Notes: a model not told the origin generated them from the sequence alone. A stretch of 64,000 nt of DNA from Atherinomorus stipes (GCA_023101725.1 JALJCO010010529.1:124001-188000); one strand, 5' to 3'. Numbered from the stretch's first letter, positions 52,301 through 64,000 are shown. Numbers and translations are program-made.

Positions 52301-53535
52301 AAGAGAAAACAACCGTTATGATGTCTTCCAGGCAGGTTTCAGACAGCACCACAGCACCGAGACTGCTCTGACCAAAGTCATGAATGACATATGTCTGAAT
52401 ACTGACACTGGAAAAATGTCAGTGTTGGTTTTACTGAATCTCAGCGCTGCATTTGATACAGTTGACCACATTATATTACTCCAACGACTGGAGAAGTGGG
52501 CGGGTCTCTCTAGTTCTGTACTAAACTGGTTCAAAACATACTTGGAGAACAGGAAGTACTTTGTGTCAGTAGGCAATTTTACATCTGAGCAGACAAAAAT
52601 GACCTGTGGAGTTCCCCAGGGCTCTATCCTGGGGCCTCTTCTGTTTAACATCTATATGCTCCCACTGGCTCAGGTTATAAAGAACAACAATATTAGTTAC
52701 CATAGCTACGCAGATGACACACAGCTATATATTACAGGATCACCAGGAGACCGGGGCCCTGTACAGGCTCTTGGTAAATGTATTGATGAGATTAATGACT
52801 GGATGTGCCTCAACTTTCTTCAGCTGAACAAAAACAAAACTGAGGTGATTGTTTTTGGAGCCAAAGAGAAACGACAGCAGGTTGTCACAGAACTTCAGTC
52901 CATACACCTAAAAACCACCAATCAGGCCAGAAATCTTGGTGCAGTGATGGACTCAGACCTAAACTTTGAAAAACACATCAAAGCGATCACTAAATCGGCC
53001 GACTATCACCTGAAGAACATCTCAAGGATAAAAGATCCGATGTCTCAGGAAATTCTGGAAAAACTAGTCTATGCATTCATCTTCAGTCGGTTTGACTACT
53101 GTAACAGCGTCTTTACTGGTCTACCTAAAAAATCAGTTAAACAGCTGCAGCTCATTCAGAACTCTGCTGCCCGAGTTCTCACAAAGACCAGAAAAGTGGA
53201 CCACATCAGTCCAGTTCTCAGGTCTTTACACTGGCTGCCGGTCCATCAGAGAATAGACTTTAAAGTTCTGCTGCTGGTCTATAAAGCTCTGAATGGTTTA
53301 GGCCCAAAATACATCAGTGACCTCTTGACCCAGTATGAACCTACTAGACCCCAGGTCATCTGGATCCGGTCTTTTATCAGTTCCCAGAGTCAGAACCAGA
53401 CCTGGATCAGCTGCGTTCAGCTTCTATGCTCCACATGTCTGGAACAAACTCCCAGAACGTCTCAAATCAGCTGAAACACTTAGTTTATTTAAATCCAGGC
53501 TGAAGACCCACCTGTTCTCAGCTGCATTTACGTAG
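49378..53535 (+). pseudogene. L2-like LINE ORF2 (endonuclease-reverse transcriptase), broken
   Basis: Order: AP-endonuclease end (GGGVAILFRDSF, FLNIYRPPK, VITGDFNIHYD, HTLDLLIS, DVGLSDHCCVFF); linker (ERRWRKTKLQVHYDIYKEKL); reverse transcriptase start up to LKTAAIKP at 50680. After the insert come [50 protein letters not shown] and the catalytic YADDTQLY (about 52707). The C-terminal region follows with [20 protein letters not shown] and FKSRLKTHLFSAAF, ending at 53535. Frameshifts are seen near 50090-50130 and near 53340, besides the insertion. Such proteins nick target DNA and copy RNA into it. This copy is inactive. Confidence 0.9.
50681..52175. mobile_element. hAT-like element with perfect 8-bp target duplication
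   Basis: Ends TAGGGCTGTAACGATAC and, inverted, GTATCGTTACAGCCCTA. Flanking duplication ATCAAACC at 50673-50680 and 52176-52183. Removing the element plus one duplication leaves the LINE frame reading [11 protein letters not shown] without a break. The interior (1495 bp) has no transposase-like frame, so it is non-autonomous. Confidence 0.93.
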
Positions 53536-53690
53536 ATTTTATTCAAAAGTTAAAATCCGCACGTCTCTATATTCTCTCTTTTTAATCTTAAATGCTTTTA
53601 ATTTTAAATCATGCTTCTAATCTTTTATTCTTTTTTCCCCTTTTGCTTATATTTTTTTTATGTAAAGCACTTTGAATCAAAGTGAGAGGC

Positions 53691-54186
53691 TGACTTGTCC
53701 AGAACCCTTAACCAAAACAAATGGACACAGATATGTTTAAACACGTTCCTAATGACTAAAAAGTCCTGGGTCCTGGTGCTCGGGGGTGGCCCCTGCCTCC
53801 TGCGCCAGGGGACCCGGCTCAGCGCTGGATGGCGGGACGCACCTCCTCTGGTTTTGTCTGGTTTGGGCCGGTCCTCACGTCCTGGTATATATTATCATTG
53901 ATAATATGTAATTATTCTAACATTTCCCTTCTGCTTATCAATGATGAACACTGAAAACAAAACCTTCATGATCATAATGCCTTCATCTCACACACAATAA
54001 GTGATGGACAGTTGCAACACAGAATGAACAACCATAACAATAAGGACAACAGATAACAATGGTATGATGCTAACAAATCATCAAATAATATTAAACATTA
54101 GATATAATAATATTAACGTTATTTCCACTGTATAATGTTCTATGAGATGCGTCCATATGCAGACACAGAATCCAGGTAAAGCACAA
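53691..54186. other. Intergenic, no gene recognised
   Basis: A short GC-rich block (53770-53880) is followed by AT-rich sequence. Nothing is identified. Confidence 0.4.
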
Positions 54187-54386
54187 TGTTGTGTTCTGAG
54201 TTGTTACCATTCCAGGCCACTAGGGGGCAAAGCAAGGCAGGTGGTTAGAATGAGAGAAGAGTAAGTGAACAGGCCGGAAAGTGTACAGAATTGTTGAAAA
54301 AAGGGACAAGTCATGTGAGGGACGAAATAAAGACGCCATTTAGTGATCCTGTCGTGCTTTTTCATTTTACTACCTCTACACTACAC
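54187..54386 (+). repeat. Possible solo LTR
   Basis: Starts TGTTGTGTTCTGAG and ends CTACACTACACA. It has AAATAAAGACGCC about 60 bases before the end, as expected of an LTR R region. No target duplication or partner was found. Weak. Confidence 0.25.
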
Positions 54387-54959
54387 ACAACTGGGACCAT
54401 CTACATCGTCCCGATGCCATCGGTGACGTCCCATCATTAAAGTTACAGGGGAATGTCGGCATCCTCACAGAACAGCTGGAGAGTTGCAACTCAGAGCAAA
54501 GAAAGAGAACATCATGAGTGACGTAACACGGACATGTACAAAATACACAATATTTAAGTTCCATGTAAACTTACACACATATTACATTACACAAGCAATG
54601 CATACATGTCATGACTTAATAACACAGTGAGCACAAGGTATCAATGATACCATAAGAAGAAGAATGACAGTAAGGAATCAAAATGCAGTCCTTCCAGACA
54701 GTTGCAATGTTCAAAAATTCAAACATTAACAGAAATTCAACCAAAGACAAATTACTCAAGCAACAAATCATGTTTTCTTGGTAATATGAGAAATTTGGGA
54801 TGGCTACATTTTTCATTGTGTGTATTCCACCCCCTTGTGTTTTGTGTTTGTTTTGATAGTTAAAGTTGCAGCATCGCAACAGGAAATACTCAACCAGGAA
54901 AGGTGGAGTAACCAACTAAAATAAGATAACAAAGGACAATGAGCATAGCAGCATGTGTG
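54387..54959. other. Intergenic, no gene recognised
   Basis: AT-rich, no domain-bearing frame. It could be internal retrotransposon leader if the preceding LTR is real. Confidence 0.35.
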
Positions 54960-55250
54960 TACAGCTCTGGGCATGAAAAACTTCCGCCTTTTTCTGCCAG
55001 AAGTGGTGCACTAATAGTGCCCTATACTGCACTATCACTGGCTGAACGATTTGTCCCGCTAATACGCCATCACGTACGGTGTCCAAACTTGGAGTGTGGA
55101 AAATCCTTGTTCCGGGCGTTCATTTATGCTCTGAAATCGTTTCCCCGGGGCACACAGGTCTTTCTCTGTGCGATTGAACTAGTAGACAAGTGGCTGATAA
55201 GTGGCTGGCAGTCGGCTGAAAGGGGAACTTTTTCATGCCCAGATCTGTAT
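54960..55250. mobile_element. TA-bounded MITE (Tc1/mariner-like)
   Basis: TACAGCTCTGGGCATGAAAA at the left and, inverted, TACAGATCTGGGCATGAAAA at the right. The TIR is about 24 bp and the target is TA. 291 bp, non-coding. Confidence 0.75.
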
Positions 55251-55254
55251 ATCT

Positions 55255-55303
55255 GTGTGGGGGTGTGTGCGTGTGTGTGTGCATGTGGGTGTGTGTGTGT
55301 GTG
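55255..55303. repeat. (TG)n microsatellite, imperfect
   Basis: GTGTGTGCGTGTGTGTGTGC and similar runs directly after the MITE. Confidence 0.85.
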
Positions 55304-55752
55304 GTGCCAGGAACAGGTGGATAGAATCACATTCCACCACTGAACACATTATTGACCAACTTTCTGAAACGTGGAAACATACAGAATGAGAAAAGACAGA
55401 ACAGGATGATCACTGCTAAGATAAATGTGCACAGCTTCAGCAGTGACCGATACTAGGGACCTGAAGCTGAACTAACAATAAGGCTAAAGTCAGAAGGCAT
55501 GTACACATGTAGGCATGTATTTCAGGGTGTAAAGAAAACCTGTGTCTCACTCGAGCAGTGAAATTCTTCACACTCATAGCTACAATTTTAAAAGAATGAG
55601 AAAGTGTAACTACACCAAACTGAGCCAGCTGTCAGTCATAGTTTAGGTACATTCTTTGTTGCAGCCCTGCTGTGTACGAGCAGTCTGACATGGATGCTCA
55701 GCGAGGTCAGCACACACCTGGGCTTCAGGGATCAGGTAGGCCAGATGACTGA
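55304..55752. other. Intergenic, no gene recognised
   Basis: No frame, RNA or transposon end is recognised. Confidence 0.4.
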
Positions 55753-56344
55753 GGGCGCATTCAGAAAGCACAGTCCGCGAGTCTCGGTCCGTTTGGGGAC
55801 TCGGTCTGGTTGGGGGCGGGGGTGGTCTTCCGGACCGAGATCGCGTTCACGTTGCACTATTGCCAAACGAGCCAAGCGGGCCAAGAATGAGAATCTCAGG
55901 TGGCGCTGCTTTCGGATTCACCGTAGGCGAGGACAAGACGCACAAACAAGAAGGTTCTCACTACTTCTGTTTCCTCCACAAAGCGACATTATTTTTGTAT
56001 GAAGAGCTGGACATGCTTTCATCAGATCAAATATTGATTAAAGCTTTTACTTCCTCATAGCTCCACGTCTGACCACGAGCCATCTTTATAAGTACCACAG
56101 TCCCTCACGTGTGTTTGCTGTCGTGGTGTTTACCTACGTTGGCCAACGTTTGACCCACAATGCCGATGCAGTTTGTAGTCGACTTCCTGTCTTTGGTTCA
56201 CTTGAATCGGACCGAGACCTGCGTTTGCAGGCGGACCGAGTCCGGTTGTTTGTTCCGGATCAGAGTCACAACTCCCCTAAACGAAGCGGACTTTCCGAGC
56301 AAATGGGCTCTGATTTGAATCAAAAAAGCTTTGTGAATGCGCCC
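55753..56344. mobile_element. MITE with GGGCGCATTC ends
   Basis: GGGCGCATTCAGAAAG at 55753 and CTTTGTGAATGCGCCC ending at 56344. Inner CGGACCGAG motifs also occur on both sides. The ends resemble those of the elements at 30552-31371 (GAATGCGCC), perhaps the same broad family. No clear target duplication. Confidence 0.6.
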
Positions 56345-57448
56345 AGAGATAACTGCAGGGGCCACAAACCCAGACCATCGCTGTGGGACAGCTGGAACCT
56401 TCCTCAGAAGGAGCATGGAGGTTTACACTGTGGCATGTACCCTCTAGATGAAAGGGCTGGGTTTGCTCCCATCACATGGTGCGTTGTTGACTTTACATAG
56501 AGGGTATTCCCACCCCAGCACTCAGACTCAGGGCATGATGCAGTCTGAGAACATGCAAGAGGGCTGGTGACACGGTGTCTAGATGACGTGTGGACATTAT
56601 ACCGTTAGCATGGTGTTATCTGTGAGCTCAGTGGTCATGCCATCTAACTCTGGGAACAACAACATAACAGCTATTCGTAGTAACCTTGTGTGCCACCTGT
56701 ACTGCTGTCTGATACCATAGGTTGTCATGTTCACGATGATGATCATTAATGTGTCTGCGACCAATAATAATCTGGCGTTCCCCCCATGTTGGTGTGAGGT
56801 GTGAAACATAATAAATCAGCAGCATAACGGAGCACAAATCTAAACAACATTGAAAATATCATCCAATTTAAGTGGAAATTCAAAGAGACACTATACAAAA
56901 ATAATGTAGGAAAAGAATATCAATGACCCGGTGTGTCATGTTGATACTGTTATATCGTATTGTAATGTCACTTTATATGAACTGTGAACCAGCGTGCACT
57001 CTTAACCCGCATTTTAGATTTACTTAAACTGTTTGATAAAAATGTACTAAAATAAATAAGTTTGAGGTCATTACTAAGAAATATGAGTGCACTCTACTAA
57101 TTTATAGAAAAAGTGAAACGTGTGAATATTTTTGAGTTTGATGGACACAAATTTCTAAGTTTTGGTCATGACCATGCAAAATGCAAATGTAAGGGAACAG
57201 GTTTCCCACAATGCAGTTCACTTCTTTAACAGCAAATTAGAGATAATTCACAAATGAAGGATTTATACACAGTGTTGGTAGCATCATGTGACTGCCCTCA
57301 ACTTGTTTCTTTATTCCTGTATATAGTACTTACTATCCAGCTGCTGCTGCACCAGGACAGAAACACAGTGGTCTGACTTTAATTTCAGCTAAAACACATT
57401 CATGACAATTTCGTGCTATTTTGCTACTACCTCAATCCAGTGATTACT
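56345..57448. other. Intergenic, no gene recognised
   Basis: AT-rich. Frames are below 75 codons with no domain. Confidence 0.4.
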
Positions 57449-57911
57449 TTATAGGGACTAGAGGGAAGATTAAGGAACGAAACTCGCAACTGCCGCGACC
57501 GGCGCTTCAGGTAACTGCAGCCACGAGCCAAGCCGTCACGGGAGCACAAACTGAAACTAAAATGTTGTTTACTAACCTTTTTCTCCGTAGTTCCACTTTT
57601 TAGTGTCTTTCAGTTAATCTGGATCGTTTGCTGACGGCGGAAGAATCCATAACTATCGCTTACAGTTTTTATTTACTGCAACCGTCTTCTTCCTGTATCA
57701 AAACTGCAGATGTAGGTCACTTGACGTCACGTCCGCAGGGCCACGGAAAATTCGGACACCGAATTGCAGCACACAGCCTGTTCAAGGCAACGGAGAGAAA
57801 CGTGGGTGGAAACATTATTTTTGGTATTTAGTGCTTCATCATCCATTAGTATAAAAAAATGGACATGCATGTTTGTTTGTTTTTTTTAATTCCTGCCTTT
57901 AGTCCCTTTAA
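57449..57911. mobile_element. TTAA-target MITE with GGGACT ends, copy 2
   Basis: Same family and orientation as 21003-21463, sharing long stretches such as CAGCCACGAGCCAAGCC and CGTCTTCTTCCTGTATCA. The right end CTTTAGTCCCTTTAA is bounded by TTAA. The left border has mutated to TTTATAGGGACTAGAGG. Confidence 0.75.
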
Positions 57912-59988
57912 GTAAGATGAACTTGAACTTGAGATGATGGCACAAACTCGAAAAAAATGGTTTGTGTAAAACTTCTCATCTAAATTATGTGAAATAAATC
58001 AGCTACAGTTTCCTCCTCTACTTTATCAACTTCCAACTTTGTAACATTCATCATGTTCAAAAGAAGTTCTGTGAACAGAAACCATTCCAGTTCATTCTAC
58101 TTAGTCACTCCCATTAATGCTACCTTAATTTTCCTACTACAATGAACTTAAAAGTTGAAGTAAAATACCTGCAAGTTTTTATCAGGCATCACTTTAAGGT
58201 GACATCACCCGGAAATGCCACTTTTTCACGTTAAAACACGTGTACTGGAACAGGACCTCAGTTATAACGTGCCAGAAACTCCGGAAAGTGAAAGTGACTT
58301 CGTCTTTGAGTGCGGCTCTCTCTTCTCACCAGAATCGGCCACAAGCACGCGCTCTCCACAGTACGCCGTTTGGATTTCTTTCTCCCAATGACGTGAACGA
58401 GAGAGGCTGCTAGCTGCTAAGCTAACCTCTTTAGCACCACCTAAAAGCAACTGATTACTTGCCGTGGAGTCGTTATGATCAGCTGTTATGACGTGAACTA
58501 GAGAGGCGGCGAGCGAGCTGCTAAGCTAGCGTCTTTAGCACCACCTGAAGGCAGCTGATTACCTGCCACGGAGAAGACCAGCTTTGTCAGAAAGGACGCT
58601 GGCGACAAGGAGGAGGAGGAGGAGGAGGAGGGAGATTGCCATGCTGAGTTGCCTCGGCAGAAGTTCATCAGTTTTCAGTGCTCTAACGGGAGGGACAGCT
58701 TTACCAGGGAGCAGTGGATTATATTTATCAGTGAGGATGTGCAGTCGGTAAGTGTTGCTGCTTGTGTAACTTATTATCTTTTGTGTCAGAGACCAGTAAA
58801 CGGTGGTAGACGAGCGGACAAGCTGCTAATGTAGCTACAGAAGCTAACACTGTTTGGTTAACTTCACGTCAGACGTCCGCTCCTTATATTCATCAGAGTC
58901 CAGCCCTTTTACTCCGGATCCTCTCCATCAACCGCACCGTTACGTTTTTCTCTGCTGGGACATCATTTCCTTCACCTGCTCTGTCCTGATAAAACTTTGT
59001 TTTGGCTTTGACGTTTGCCTCGTGAACGCGCTTACAGACAGGTCTAACTCTCGTGTGTGTATTCTCGCGACAAACAATAGTTGGGGATTAAAAGAAGTTA
59101 AAATGAGCTCATTAAATTTTCCTCCCACCCAACTAGAATTAAAATTTCATTTGAAGATAATTTAAAAAGGATTGTGTATGTAGAACAGCAGGTTATGACA
59201 CCTTTAAAAGTCTTTAGGGCAACCAGTTTCCTCAAAATTTTTTGAGTAAATTCAACTTATCGGGGTTTAGAGTGTGATAAGACAAGAAAAAGGGGCAGGA
59301 ACATATGAGTGTGCACCTCATCCTGCTCCTTTTGAAATTCTAAATCAATTGTGATTTTTTGTTTTGCTCGGCTGTTCAGCCGTGTAAGTAACATGTAAGC
59401 AATCTTCTGTAATGTTTGAAAGGGTAAAAGAAAGGGAAGCCAGAATAATGCAAACTATGCACCACTCACACTGTGGAGATGTTCCAGGTTCCTGGTGCCA
59501 GTCTCTGTCTGGAGGCGGAGCCATGATGTCACTCTGAGCGTGGTACCATGATGTTGCACTGGGTATCAGGTTACCAGTCTGTCTCCCAGCACCTCACAGA
59601 GCCATTTAGGTCTATGTTTGATGCCAAAGTCTTCTCTGACTCCTGGACAGAATCCTCTATTAGTACAATCCCCCCGGGCTGGTCACTACTGGGAGGTGTG
59701 AGAGCCACCGGTAACCTGCAGCAGTGTCTGAGGTGGAATCCACGTCGACCCCCCCAGCAATCTGCACAGCTGAGAGGCAAGCAGCACTTGATATGGCTCC
59801 TCTCACCTTTATGCAGGTGTGCTTCCCGCTGAGGACTTTAACCAGCATTCAGCCTCCATGTTCCACAACCAACCTGCAGGATGACACTAGTGGAAGATTC
59901 TCCCAAAGTGAAAACACTAATCATGTCAGTTAATCATTCACTGTTACTCTATGGAGTATTATATGATTCATAAGTAACTGAAGATACA
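57912..59988. other. Intergenic with a small duplication, no gene recognised
   Basis: Contains the direct repeat at 58388-58580 and a (GAG)n run at 58608-58630. A Ser/Pro-rich open frame at 59548-59832 has no domain I recognise. Confidence 0.4.
58388..58580. repeat. Direct duplication of about 85 bp
   Basis: ATGACGTGAACGAGAGAGGC at 58388 and ATGACGTGAACTAGAGAGGC at about 58489 begin two diverged copies. Both run through GCTAAGCTA, TCTTTAGCACCACCT and CAGCTGATTAC-type blocks. Confidence 0.75.
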
Positions 59989-60203
59989 TACACTACTCAC
60001 AAAAAGTTAAGGATATTTGGCTTTTTGTATGATGTCAGAATGAATCTAAAATCCACTACAACCTTTCCAGGTGAACTAAATTAAACTTTGTCTAAACTTT
60101 TCAGTGCACATGTACATTGTTCAATGGTTAAATATTTATTCTGCATCATTCTGTTCTCCAAAAACCGAAAGTCGAATATTCCTAACTTTTTGTGAGTAGT
60201 GTA
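59989..60203. mobile_element. Mariner-like MITE, 215 bp
   Basis: TACACTACTCACAAAAAGTT at the left and AACTTTTTGTGAGTAGTGTA at the right. The 20-bp ends are exact inverted repeats with TA targets. The left GGATATT is matched inside the right end as AATATTCC. The ends are in excellent condition, suggesting it is young. Confidence 0.85.
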
Positions 60204-62775
60204 TATGTAGAACTTAACAAGAGGTCCACTAATTCTCTTGTTCTCAATATCTCATCAGGATGAGAAACAAACTTTATACCAGAACATTCACAAAGACAAA
60301 ATATCTAAAGTATTTTATGGCGTGTCTTATATCTAAATATCTAACATCTATAGAAATAAAGAAGTATAAGGAAATAAAAGGACATTAAGTAAAGTATACC
60401 CAAAAAGAGTATTTATTGTCCGATAAAACTTGGAAGACCTACCATATGAGTCACCTCTTTGCTGGACTAAAACACTACTTTTAGATCCTCCTTCAGCTCA
60501 TTTCACTTCCTGATTTAAACAAGTAAATTATGCCAAAATATTTAATCAAAGAAATGCTGCCAAAATAATTTGCACAATCAGGGAGGTCTGGATGTCCTGT
60601 CAGCAGGACATATTCCAGCTGAAATCCAAACTCGGCATAGCAAAAGACCAGGTTGTTCACAAAGAAATTGTGTAATTTGCGAGCAGAGCATCACACAGAA
60701 AGTCAGACCTGTGTCCGGGTCGGCTGTGGAAGTGTTCACCTTTAGAGGAAATATTGGATAATTGAACCTATTGGACACATGCATCTGTGGGTACCGAACA
60801 AAAAAAATCTTTTCTTCATCTTCAGTCAGTCCAACAAAAAAATCTATGAAAATCTATGCAGAGTCCATACAAATCTATAAAAACTAATGCAAACATAAAA
60901 GAATATGATGAGTAAGGAAATCCCAGATTTCAGTCATGAGGGCTGTTCTGAGACACACTAAACATTGTCAACAAAAAGGTTTGCAAGGTTAGAGAACTTA
61001 TGCTGTATGAATATTTCTCAATTATGTTCTATGATAAAAAGTGGTTTTACTATAGCTGAAAATGTTTTTTAGCTGTTCTGAAGATACAGGAGCTCCACGA
61101 AGCAGCGACTTCTCTCCCAGTCTGTGCAGCTGAGCTGCATGTCTGATAAGACTGTTATCCATCTCCTGGAGTGTTGGTGTGCATCAGGCTCACTTAGCAG
61201 CTACGAAACCATTTTATAAAGTAGCTGTATTTGTGAAATGGAATGAAATGCAATAAAATGAAAAAAACCTTAATTATCCCAGAATGGATAATTCAATATT
61301 GTCATAGAGGAACAACGACTTAGTGTATCTTAGTGTATCTACTAACTGTATCGACTGTCAGATGTCTCTGTGCTGATGGAGAATGTCGTCTTAACAGATC
61401 ATTATGAGGCATAAACACAAACACTGGGAAACTAAACCGAAAATGGAGATGAGGTTAGTAATGCTGCTCAAAGTAATGAAACCAAAAACAGACAAAACCT
61501 AAACCAAATGTGGAAACCGACATAAACCTTAACTGGATTTCTATGAAACAAAAAGGAAAGGAGCAGCATCCACAAACTAAAAACTGTAACCAAAACCCAT
61601 CCATAACAAAACAAGGCCTCGCTGTCCCAACTCCAACACAAATCCAGTGTAAGACACAACAACCGAAGTCACAGAAATCCACAAACAAAACAAACTAAGG
61701 ACAGACGGATTCAAGGCCAAACAGCTGTAACAGGCCACTTAGAGACACAGACGTTCCTACAGAGCCGGACTGTGGCCAGACTTATATCAGGACGTCTCCT
61801 GACCTGGCTCACAGTATTTTTCTATTTCACATTTCACATACTCAGTCTTTTTGTTTAATGCATGGTGGGTGTAGCAGTAGCAACTTAATAGAGTTTAGAG
61901 TTACCCTCCTGTAGTCAGTCTGAGCACTGACACATGTTAGTCCAGTCGGACATTGTCTGCAGATCTTGGATTTCAGTACGTAAAACCTGCCAGCATATGT
62001 TTGAGGGTTTGGCTCGTGAAACTCACACTCTTCTGTTTTTGTTTGAATGCAAACTGTTTAGTTAAGGTTAATCACCATTCCATGTTTTGTATAAACAGCG
62101 TCTTATTACTAAATCAAATAAGTTGTTTCTACTCCTGTTCAATGTCATGCTGGTTAATAATGAATTATCAGTAGTAACTTAAACTAAATCCTCAACAATT
62201 GTGTATTCCCGGTGTGTCTTTAAATGTGAGTAAGTTGGAAACATTTGAATAAATATGACTAAAGAGATTTAGTTCAAACATTGTGGAATGAACCATGGAG
62301 TGAAGTGAACTAGTGTTCAGTAACAATACTTACTGCCTAAGTTGACACAACTTAACTTGTCTAGTTGCAGCATGTGTAAAAACTAGAATGGTTTTAGGCA
62401 ACAGGTTTCAAATTTCTAGTAAACTCAACTAATCCAGGTTTAGAGTGTACAGAGGCTTTGTGGTTCTAGTGAGTCGTAGCACTGGGGAGGACGCGCATAC
62501 TTCCACAAAGCAGGTGATTTTGTTATAATAAATCAGTTAGCATGAGCTTCTGGGGCCTTAACCTCTAAACTGCTGCCTCATAGGTATAATCATTAGGGCC
62601 TGGAGTGTACGTAAAGTTGGCCAGGTGCCATAACATCTTTAACTAAATCCGGGACTACTGTCATTGGGGTTCATTTGGAAAACTACACGTCCTCTTTCTC
62701 TTGTGTACCTTCCGTCCTCTCTACCTTCTGTCTGACAGGTTCTTTTCTTTCTCTCCTTCTCTGCTAGTCATGCAC
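60204..62775. other. Long intergenic stretch, no gene recognised
   Basis: AT-rich. Only short frames without domains. A simple AATGAAATG run lies near 61240. No transposon ends were found. Confidence 0.4.
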
Positions 62776-63750
62776 TAATCACAGTTCTCCCATTGGTGCA
62801 CTCACGTGCCCCGTGGCCTGTCTTTCCACATACATAACACTGATCACCACGTGTGCCTTGTCGTCCACCTCTTCCTCTATTACCTCTAAGGTAATAGAGG
62901 GTTTTTTAAACCATTTTTTAAAAGGGTAAGAAAATTTAAATTTTTTTTTTTTTGGTGAAAATAAAAAAAAAAAGATGTTGAATGATAAGATAAAATGCAA
63001 TATTAAACAGCCCTGGGAGTGGAATGGATTTTTTATTATTGAATTGTATTATTTTTTTATTTTTTTTTTTTTTTTTTTTTTTGTGTTTTTGTGTGTTGTG
63101 TGTGTTTAATGTTTTAATGTATGTAAATATAGAGATTTTTGAGGGCCCATAGGAAATAGCATTTATGCAACAGGAATGGGGAACTAAATAAAAACCTCTA
63201 TGTCTTCTACCTCCATGGAACCTTCCATGGTAATTTATGTCACAAGAGCCAACCTGAGACAGGTTCATCTTCTGAGATGACTTCCATTTTGTTGTTTTTT
63301 CTGCAGGGACAGCATAAGCCGGGGATTCAGTGAGGTCACAGGAAGCAAGAGTCATACAGTGCTTTCTTATCCAGTCTGCAATGGGAGGCCTGAATCCCTC
63401 CAGCAGCAAATACTTTCACAGCTGCCTGCAGGTTCCATCCTCTTTGTTATCGGCTGAGTCCCTGTGTTCAGCGAAGCCTTCCTCCATTCGTCCTCTAAAT
63501 TCCATCACAGTCTCCCCCTCTTTTTGTCTAGTCTGGATGATAAGAGAATAGTCAACTTGTCCCTTGTGTGGCCAGAGGTTGTTTCCCTCATGGCCACTAT
63601 ATGGCACTGTGCCAGTTTGGTAACTATTTTGATTAGTGGGCGGCACTGTGCGGCCATTTGAAAGCGGATGTGTTTGGCTGATCAGCCTCTTCCTTTGATC
63701 TTCTGTGCTGTTTGGTGTGGTCAGGCCAATTGTTTGGCGTGCCACACAAT
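62776..63750 (-). pseudogene. Retrovirus-like gag (capsid and nucleocapsid), degenerate
   Basis: On the - strand, 63745-63416 gives a Gln/Thr/Pro-rich part and a capsid-like block (RQKEGETVMEFRGRMEEGFA). Then 63409-63240 gives LLEGFRPPIADWIRKHCM. This resembles the p30 capsid of vertebrate gamma/epsilon-type retroviruses and related fish LTR elements. Further on, 62890-62780 gives an Arg/Gly-rich run and a zinc knuckle CYVCGKTGHGAREC (CX2CX4HX4C), as in nucleocapsid. The frame is broken between 63416 and 63409, and an AT-rich insert separates capsid from knuckle. Gag builds the particle shell; this copy cannot. Neither pol nor an LTR is visible here. A Ty3/gypsy-like origin is the alternative. 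Confidence 0.55.
62890..63235. repeat. AT-rich insert with homopolymers inside the gag remnant
   Basis: Contains T runs at about 62939-62953 and 63060-63083 and an A run near 62965, with GTGTGTTGTGTGTG nearby. It interrupts the gag between the capsid-like part and the zinc knuckle. The long T run would suit the tail of a retroposed - strand sequence, but its source is not recognised. Confidence 0.4.
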
Positions 63751-64000
63751 ACCGGTTCGTTTTGGGGAAAGGAATATTCTACCCCGTGAAACCAAATGAA
63801 AATTCATTCGGTTCAGCACTTTTCATGCAGAAAGAGGTGTTTACATGGAACATTTTCATTCCAAAAGAGCTTTTAAACCGAAAGCAATCGGTATATTTGG
63901 GTCCATGTTAACCCAGCTACTGACTCTGGGTGTGTCACAGCCATATATTCATATATTCATCTTCAGAACACACAAATGCTACTGTACTGCAATCGCTCCC
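63751..64000. other. Probable MITE edge at window end
   Basis: TTTACATGGAACATTTTCAT and ATTTGGGTCCATGTTAACCC recall ends of fish MITEs with a TTTACATGGA terminus. Only one end region is in view, so this is tentative. Confidence 0.3.

Larger units (their letters stand above)
49357..53690 (+). mobile_element. L2-like (CR1/L2 clade) LINE, 5'-truncated, carrying a hAT-like insert
   Basis: Contains the C-terminal half of the endonuclease, the whole reverse transcriptase and a 3' UTR that ends ATGTAAAGCACTTTGAAT, characteristic of fish L2 tails. It starts inside the endonuclease at the Tc1 junction. A 1.5-kb hAT-like element interrupts the frame at 50681. Length without the insert is about 2.8 kb. 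Confidence 0.88.

Noticed and set aside
55694..56002. Arg/Ser-rich 102-codon frame
   Set aside because: It lies mostly inside the MITE at 55753-56344 and has no recognised domain.
59548..59832. 94-codon frame with several Cys and Pro
   Set aside because: No domain recognised, no splice context, and overlapping frames exist on the other strand.

Overview
The window is vertebrate nuclear DNA, almost certainly from a teleost fish. Two spliced vertebrate genes sit on the + strand with canonical GT-AG introns. They lie in a dense mixture of fish-type transposable elements: Tc1/mariner, hAT-like, PIF/Harbinger-like and TTAA-target MITEs, L1- and L2-like LINEs, tRNA-derived SINEs, BEL/Pao, Ty3/gypsy, Ty1/copia and a retrovirus-like gag. 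Several long minisatellites are also present. All gene and family names come from reading translated sequence; no database search was made.

Layout. Positions 1-2370 hold the last seven coding exons of a chitinase (GH18 catalytic domain plus C-terminal chitin-binding domain); its 5' exons lie before the window. Positions 2400-10780 are an intergenic repeat field: an L2-like tail, a gypsy 3' end, two copies of a TTAA-target MITE facing each other, and an L1-like LINE split by a BEL/Pao remnant whose LTR carries a Harbinger-like MITE. Positions 10800-32874 hold the complete ARFRP1 gene, a 201-codon Arf-like GTPase in seven coding exons spread over 21.7 kb. Its introns are inflated by a 4.7-kb minisatellite (intron 1), a homopyrimidine minisatellite (intron 2), several MITEs (intron 3), a broken Tc1 element (intron 5) and a nearly intact Ty1/copia retrotransposon with two identical LTRs (intron 6).

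Positions 33000-41000 are gene-poor and minisatellite-rich (23-, 38-, 40- and 25-bp units). Positions 41000-47000 are mostly unique-looking AT-rich sequence with a few MITEs. Positions 47070-53690 are a nested stack: Tc1 inside Tc1-like sequence, two SINEs inside the Tc1, then a 5'-truncated L2-like LINE interrupted by a hAT-like element with a perfect 8-bp target duplication. Positions 53700-64000 hold scattered MITEs and, at the right edge on the - strand, a degenerate retrovirus-like gag with a CCHC zinc knuckle.

The two host genes have unrelated roles: a secreted chitin hydrolase, and a trans-Golgi GTPase. No operon-like cooperation is implied. The most informative material is the record of recent and nested insertions: the copia element, which appears to use an internal (anticodon-arm) initiator-tRNA primer site; the higher-order minisatellite; and insertions whose target duplications can be read exactly.
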